Shown one piece after another: positions 62,097 through 64,000 of a stretch of DNA of 64,000 bases (position 1 is its first letter; every line of letters starts with the position of its first letter). The DNA lies in contig DASTKH010000043.1 of NCBI GenBank assembly GCA_035716025.1, positions 19,998 to 83,997 on the forward strand, given 5' to 3'. A program made the translations under genes and the position numbers. The notes under the pieces were generated by a model. The model did not search any database and was not told where the DNA came from. It was given only the letters and a program-made list of their open reading frames with translations. The DNA comes from JADGHE01 sp035716025. Lineage in GTDB: Bacteria; Pseudomonadota; Alphaproteobacteria; Rhizobiales; Xanthobacteraceae.

Positions 62097-63658
62097 CCCG
62101 GCGTCCACCGATAGACCCAGACCTCGGAAACCGGCTTGTCCCGGTGAACGAGCTGCGCGCGGAGTTCGACGACAGCGTTCTTCTCCGGCAGCAGCTCAAA
62201 ACTGAAGCGCCACCCGTCCGTTTCCGGGTTCCGTTGCAGCACGGGGTTGCGGGTCGTGCCCTTGTCTGCGCTGACGGTCGCCTTGACGTTTGCGGGATCG
62301 AGCGCGCTCAACGGCGCGCCTTTGAGCTCCAGCACGAACAGCCGCGCATGGTTGGGGCCGGCCCCGACCCGCGTCTTCACGAACTCGGCGAGCGCCGGTT
62401 TGTTGGGCTTGTCGGCGCCCCAGTGCAGGCGATAGGCGAGCCGGTGCTCCTGCTTCGCGCGCAGCGTTCCGCGCGGGCGCCAGAATGCCACGACGTTGTC
62501 GTGAATCTCCTCCTTCGTGGGAATTTCGAGAAGGTGGACGGCACCCTCCCCGAACGGTCCCGTGGGTTCGACCCAACAGGACGGCCGTTTCTCGAAATGT
62601 GACTCGAGATCCTCGTAGGCGCGGAAATCCCTTTGGCGCTGCAACAGCCCGAAGCCGCGCGGATTCGAATCGCTGAAAATGCTGACCTGAAGATCACGCG
62701 GATTGACCAGAGGACGCCACAACTCCTCGCCGTAGCCGTTGCGGATCGCAAGCCCGTCGGAGTCGTGCACGGCTAGCCGGAAGTCGTCGACGCCGACCCG
62801 GTCGTTGGAATCGAAGAAATACATGCTCGTCAGCGTTCCGAATCCCGCCTTGTCGATGTCGACACGCGGAAAAAGCGAGAGCTCGACCTCGTACACGGTG
62901 GTCGCACCGGGGCGGATGGTGAACCGATAGGCCGCCGTCGCGCTCTCGCTGTCGAGCAGCGCGTGCACGACGATCGAATCCGCCTGCCGATTCGGCCTTT
63001 CGATCCAGAACGTCTTGAAGACGGGAAATTCCTCCCCGTTCGGGTCGCCCGTGCGCAGCGAGAGACCCCGCGCCGACAAGCCGTACACCTGGTCCTTGGC
63101 GACGGCGCGGAAGTAGCTCGCGCCGAGGAACACGCCCACTTCGTCGTAGTAATCGGGGCGATTGATCGGCGCGTGCAGCCGGAAACCGGCAAAGCCGAGG
63201 TCGGCATTGTCCGGCGGGACGGCGGCCTTGCCGAAGTCGAACAGGGCGGGCGCGTAGCGAATCGGCCGCGCCGACGAACCCACGACCTCGTAAACGTCGA
63301 CGCGCCCTGCGAAAATGAACCCGCGGTGAAAGAACTGCACCTCGAAGGGAAGGCCCTCGCCGCGCCAGAGAGCCCGATCGGGCCTGTAGCGAATGCTGCG
63401 ATAGGTGTCGTAGTCGAGGTCCTTGAAGGCCTGGGGCAGGCTGGCGTCCTGCGGTTCGAACGGCTTTTCGGAGAGCGCGCGCGCCAGCCGGCGGACGGTC
63501 TCGGCGTCGAACTCCTGCGTTTCCACGGGCGCGGGCGTCGTGGCCGGCGCCTCGCCCCAGGCCCGCGCCGCCGCCACGGTTCCCAGCACCGACCCGGCAA
63601 GAAACGCACGACGATTCACGGAATACTCCGACACGGGCCCGCCGCGGGCACGAGCCAT
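62093..63658 (-). CDS. mdoG: Glucan biosynthesis protein G (MdoG/OpgG)
   Basis: Product of 521 residues: a Tat-type signal ('NRRAFLAGSVLG', about 15-35) and the MdoG beta-sandwich domain ('YDTYRSIRYRPDRALWRGEGLPFEVQFFHRG' over about 78-108, 'GFGLLQRQRDFRAYEDLE', 'NDNVVAFW'-like). It works in the periplasm, shaping or branching the glucan chains made by MdoH. GGAGGGG precedes the ATG at 63658. It is the first gene of an mdoGH operon, important for osmotic adaptation and envelope signalling, including ChvG-type pathways in relatives. Confidence 0.94.
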   Translation of the reverse strand: MARARGGPVSEYSVNRRAFLAGSVLGTVAAARAWGEAPATTPAPVETQEFDAETVRRLARALSEKPFEPQDASLPQAFKDLDYDTYRSIRYRPDRALWRGEGLPFEVQFFHRGFIFAGRVDVYEVVGSSARPIRYAPALFDFGKAAVPPDNADLGFAGFRLHAPINRPDYYDEVGVFLGASYFRAVAKDQVYGLSARGLSLRTGDPNGEEFPVFKTFWIERPNRQADSIVVHALLDSESATAAYRFTIRPGATTVYEVELSLFPRVDIDKAGFGTLTSMYFFDSNDRVGVDDFRLAVHDSDGLAIRNGYGEELWRPLVNPRDLQVSIFSDSNPRGFGLLQRQRDFRAYEDLESHFEKRPSCWVEPTGPFGEGAVHLLEIPTKEEIHDNVVAFWRPRGTLRAKQEHRLAYRLHWGADKPNKPALAEFVKTRVGAGPNHARLFVLELKGAPLSALDPANVKATVSADKGTTRNPVLQRNPETDGWRFSFELLPEKNAVVELRAQLVHRDKPVSEVWVYRWTPG

Positions 63659-63922
63659 CACGCCCCTCCGATAATCGACTTCATGCAATCAGGGTTCCGG
63701 GTTGCCGGAGAGGCCATTCCTATGTGGCTGAACTTCGACCGCGCCAAAGAAGGCCGGTTGATCCTTCCCCGAACACCGGCACGCTGTTGAAAACCCGCGC
63801 CGCGCGACCCTCGCACGCGCAAGGCCGGGGGTGCGCGCGCGAACCACGGGCCGACTCAGAATTCGACGGACCTTCGTTGAATGCGGCCGAGAAGCCGGAG
63901 GCGGTTCCTGCGAGGGAGGATT

Positions 63923-63998
<76 letters not shown>

Positions 63999-64000
63999 GC

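Overview
The window looks like a chromosomal segment of a high-GC (about two-thirds G+C by eye) alphaproteobacterium of the order Hyphomicrobiales (Rhizobiales). The signs are the ChvG/ChvI two-component system next to pckA and a short HPr kinase, the small DUF6460, DUF3551 and DUF2865 proteins, the four-gene ligase-associated DNA repair cassette, and an EcfG-type general stress promoter. Dissimilatory nitrite reduction genes (nirK, nirV, pseudoazurin, nnrS) indicate a denitrifier. Many molybdenum cofactor genes plus fdhD indicate a formate dehydrogenase or another bis-MGD enzyme encoded elsewhere. I see no insertion sequence, prophage, CRISPR array or rRNA. The content is dense core chromosome with no obvious transferred island.

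Layout. 1-3.2 kb: a stress-type PRC-barrel protein, two peptidoglycan hydrolases, and the RNase P RNA gene with a terminator. 3.2-10.3 kb: an EamA transporter, then a divergent PdeM/helicase and exonuclease/ligase cassette. 10.4-14.3 kb: a DUF6460 protein, a MATE exporter, two tandem DUF3551 proteins and ahcY with a likely SahR operator. 14.4-21.2 kb: HPr, EIIA, HprK, ChvG and ChvI in one direction, then a HugZ-like protein and pckA in the other. 21.3-24 kb: an FAD oxidoreductase and two exported proteins. 24.1-32.6 kb: a molybdenum cofactor region (degenerate MoeA, MoeA-PBP fusion, MobB, MoeA, MobA, FdhD) that also holds an SDR and an AGE-family epimerase. 33.3-36.9 kb: a tandem pair of secreted caspase-like proteins. 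37-45 kb: ettA, a coiled-coil protein, a lytic transglycosylase, a small exported protein, a MOSC protein and clpB. 45-52.7 kb: a membrane protein, polA, a catalytically dead serine protease homologue, moeB-like, an outer-membrane barrel and an RG-repeat exported protein. 53-55.8 kb: a carbamoyltransferase and a beta-lactamase-fold hydrolase. 55.9-60 kb: the denitrification cluster, built around a shared divergent promoter region. 60-63.7 kb: mdoG-mdoH for osmoregulated periplasmic glucans, then tRNA-Lys(CTT).

How genes work together. HprK, EIIA and HPr form the carbohydrate-free (nitrogen-type) PTS arm that, in related bacteria, feeds into ChvG/ChvI and gluconeogenesis through pckA. NirK reduces nitrite to NO with electrons probably supplied by pseudoazurin. 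NnrS and NirV are accessory. Both nirK and the pseudoazurin gene have an FNR/NnrR-type dyad centred exactly 41.5 bp from a start site predicted from a -10-like hexamer.

The points most worth a second look are a PolA whose proofreading site appears to be lost, a secreted protease homologue lacking all three catalytic residues, three MoeA-type proteins in 6 kb (one degenerate, one fused to a periplasmic-binding-protein-like domain), the caspase pair, the nirK/pseudoazurin promoter pair, and a terminator for one gene lying inside the coding end of its convergent neighbour.
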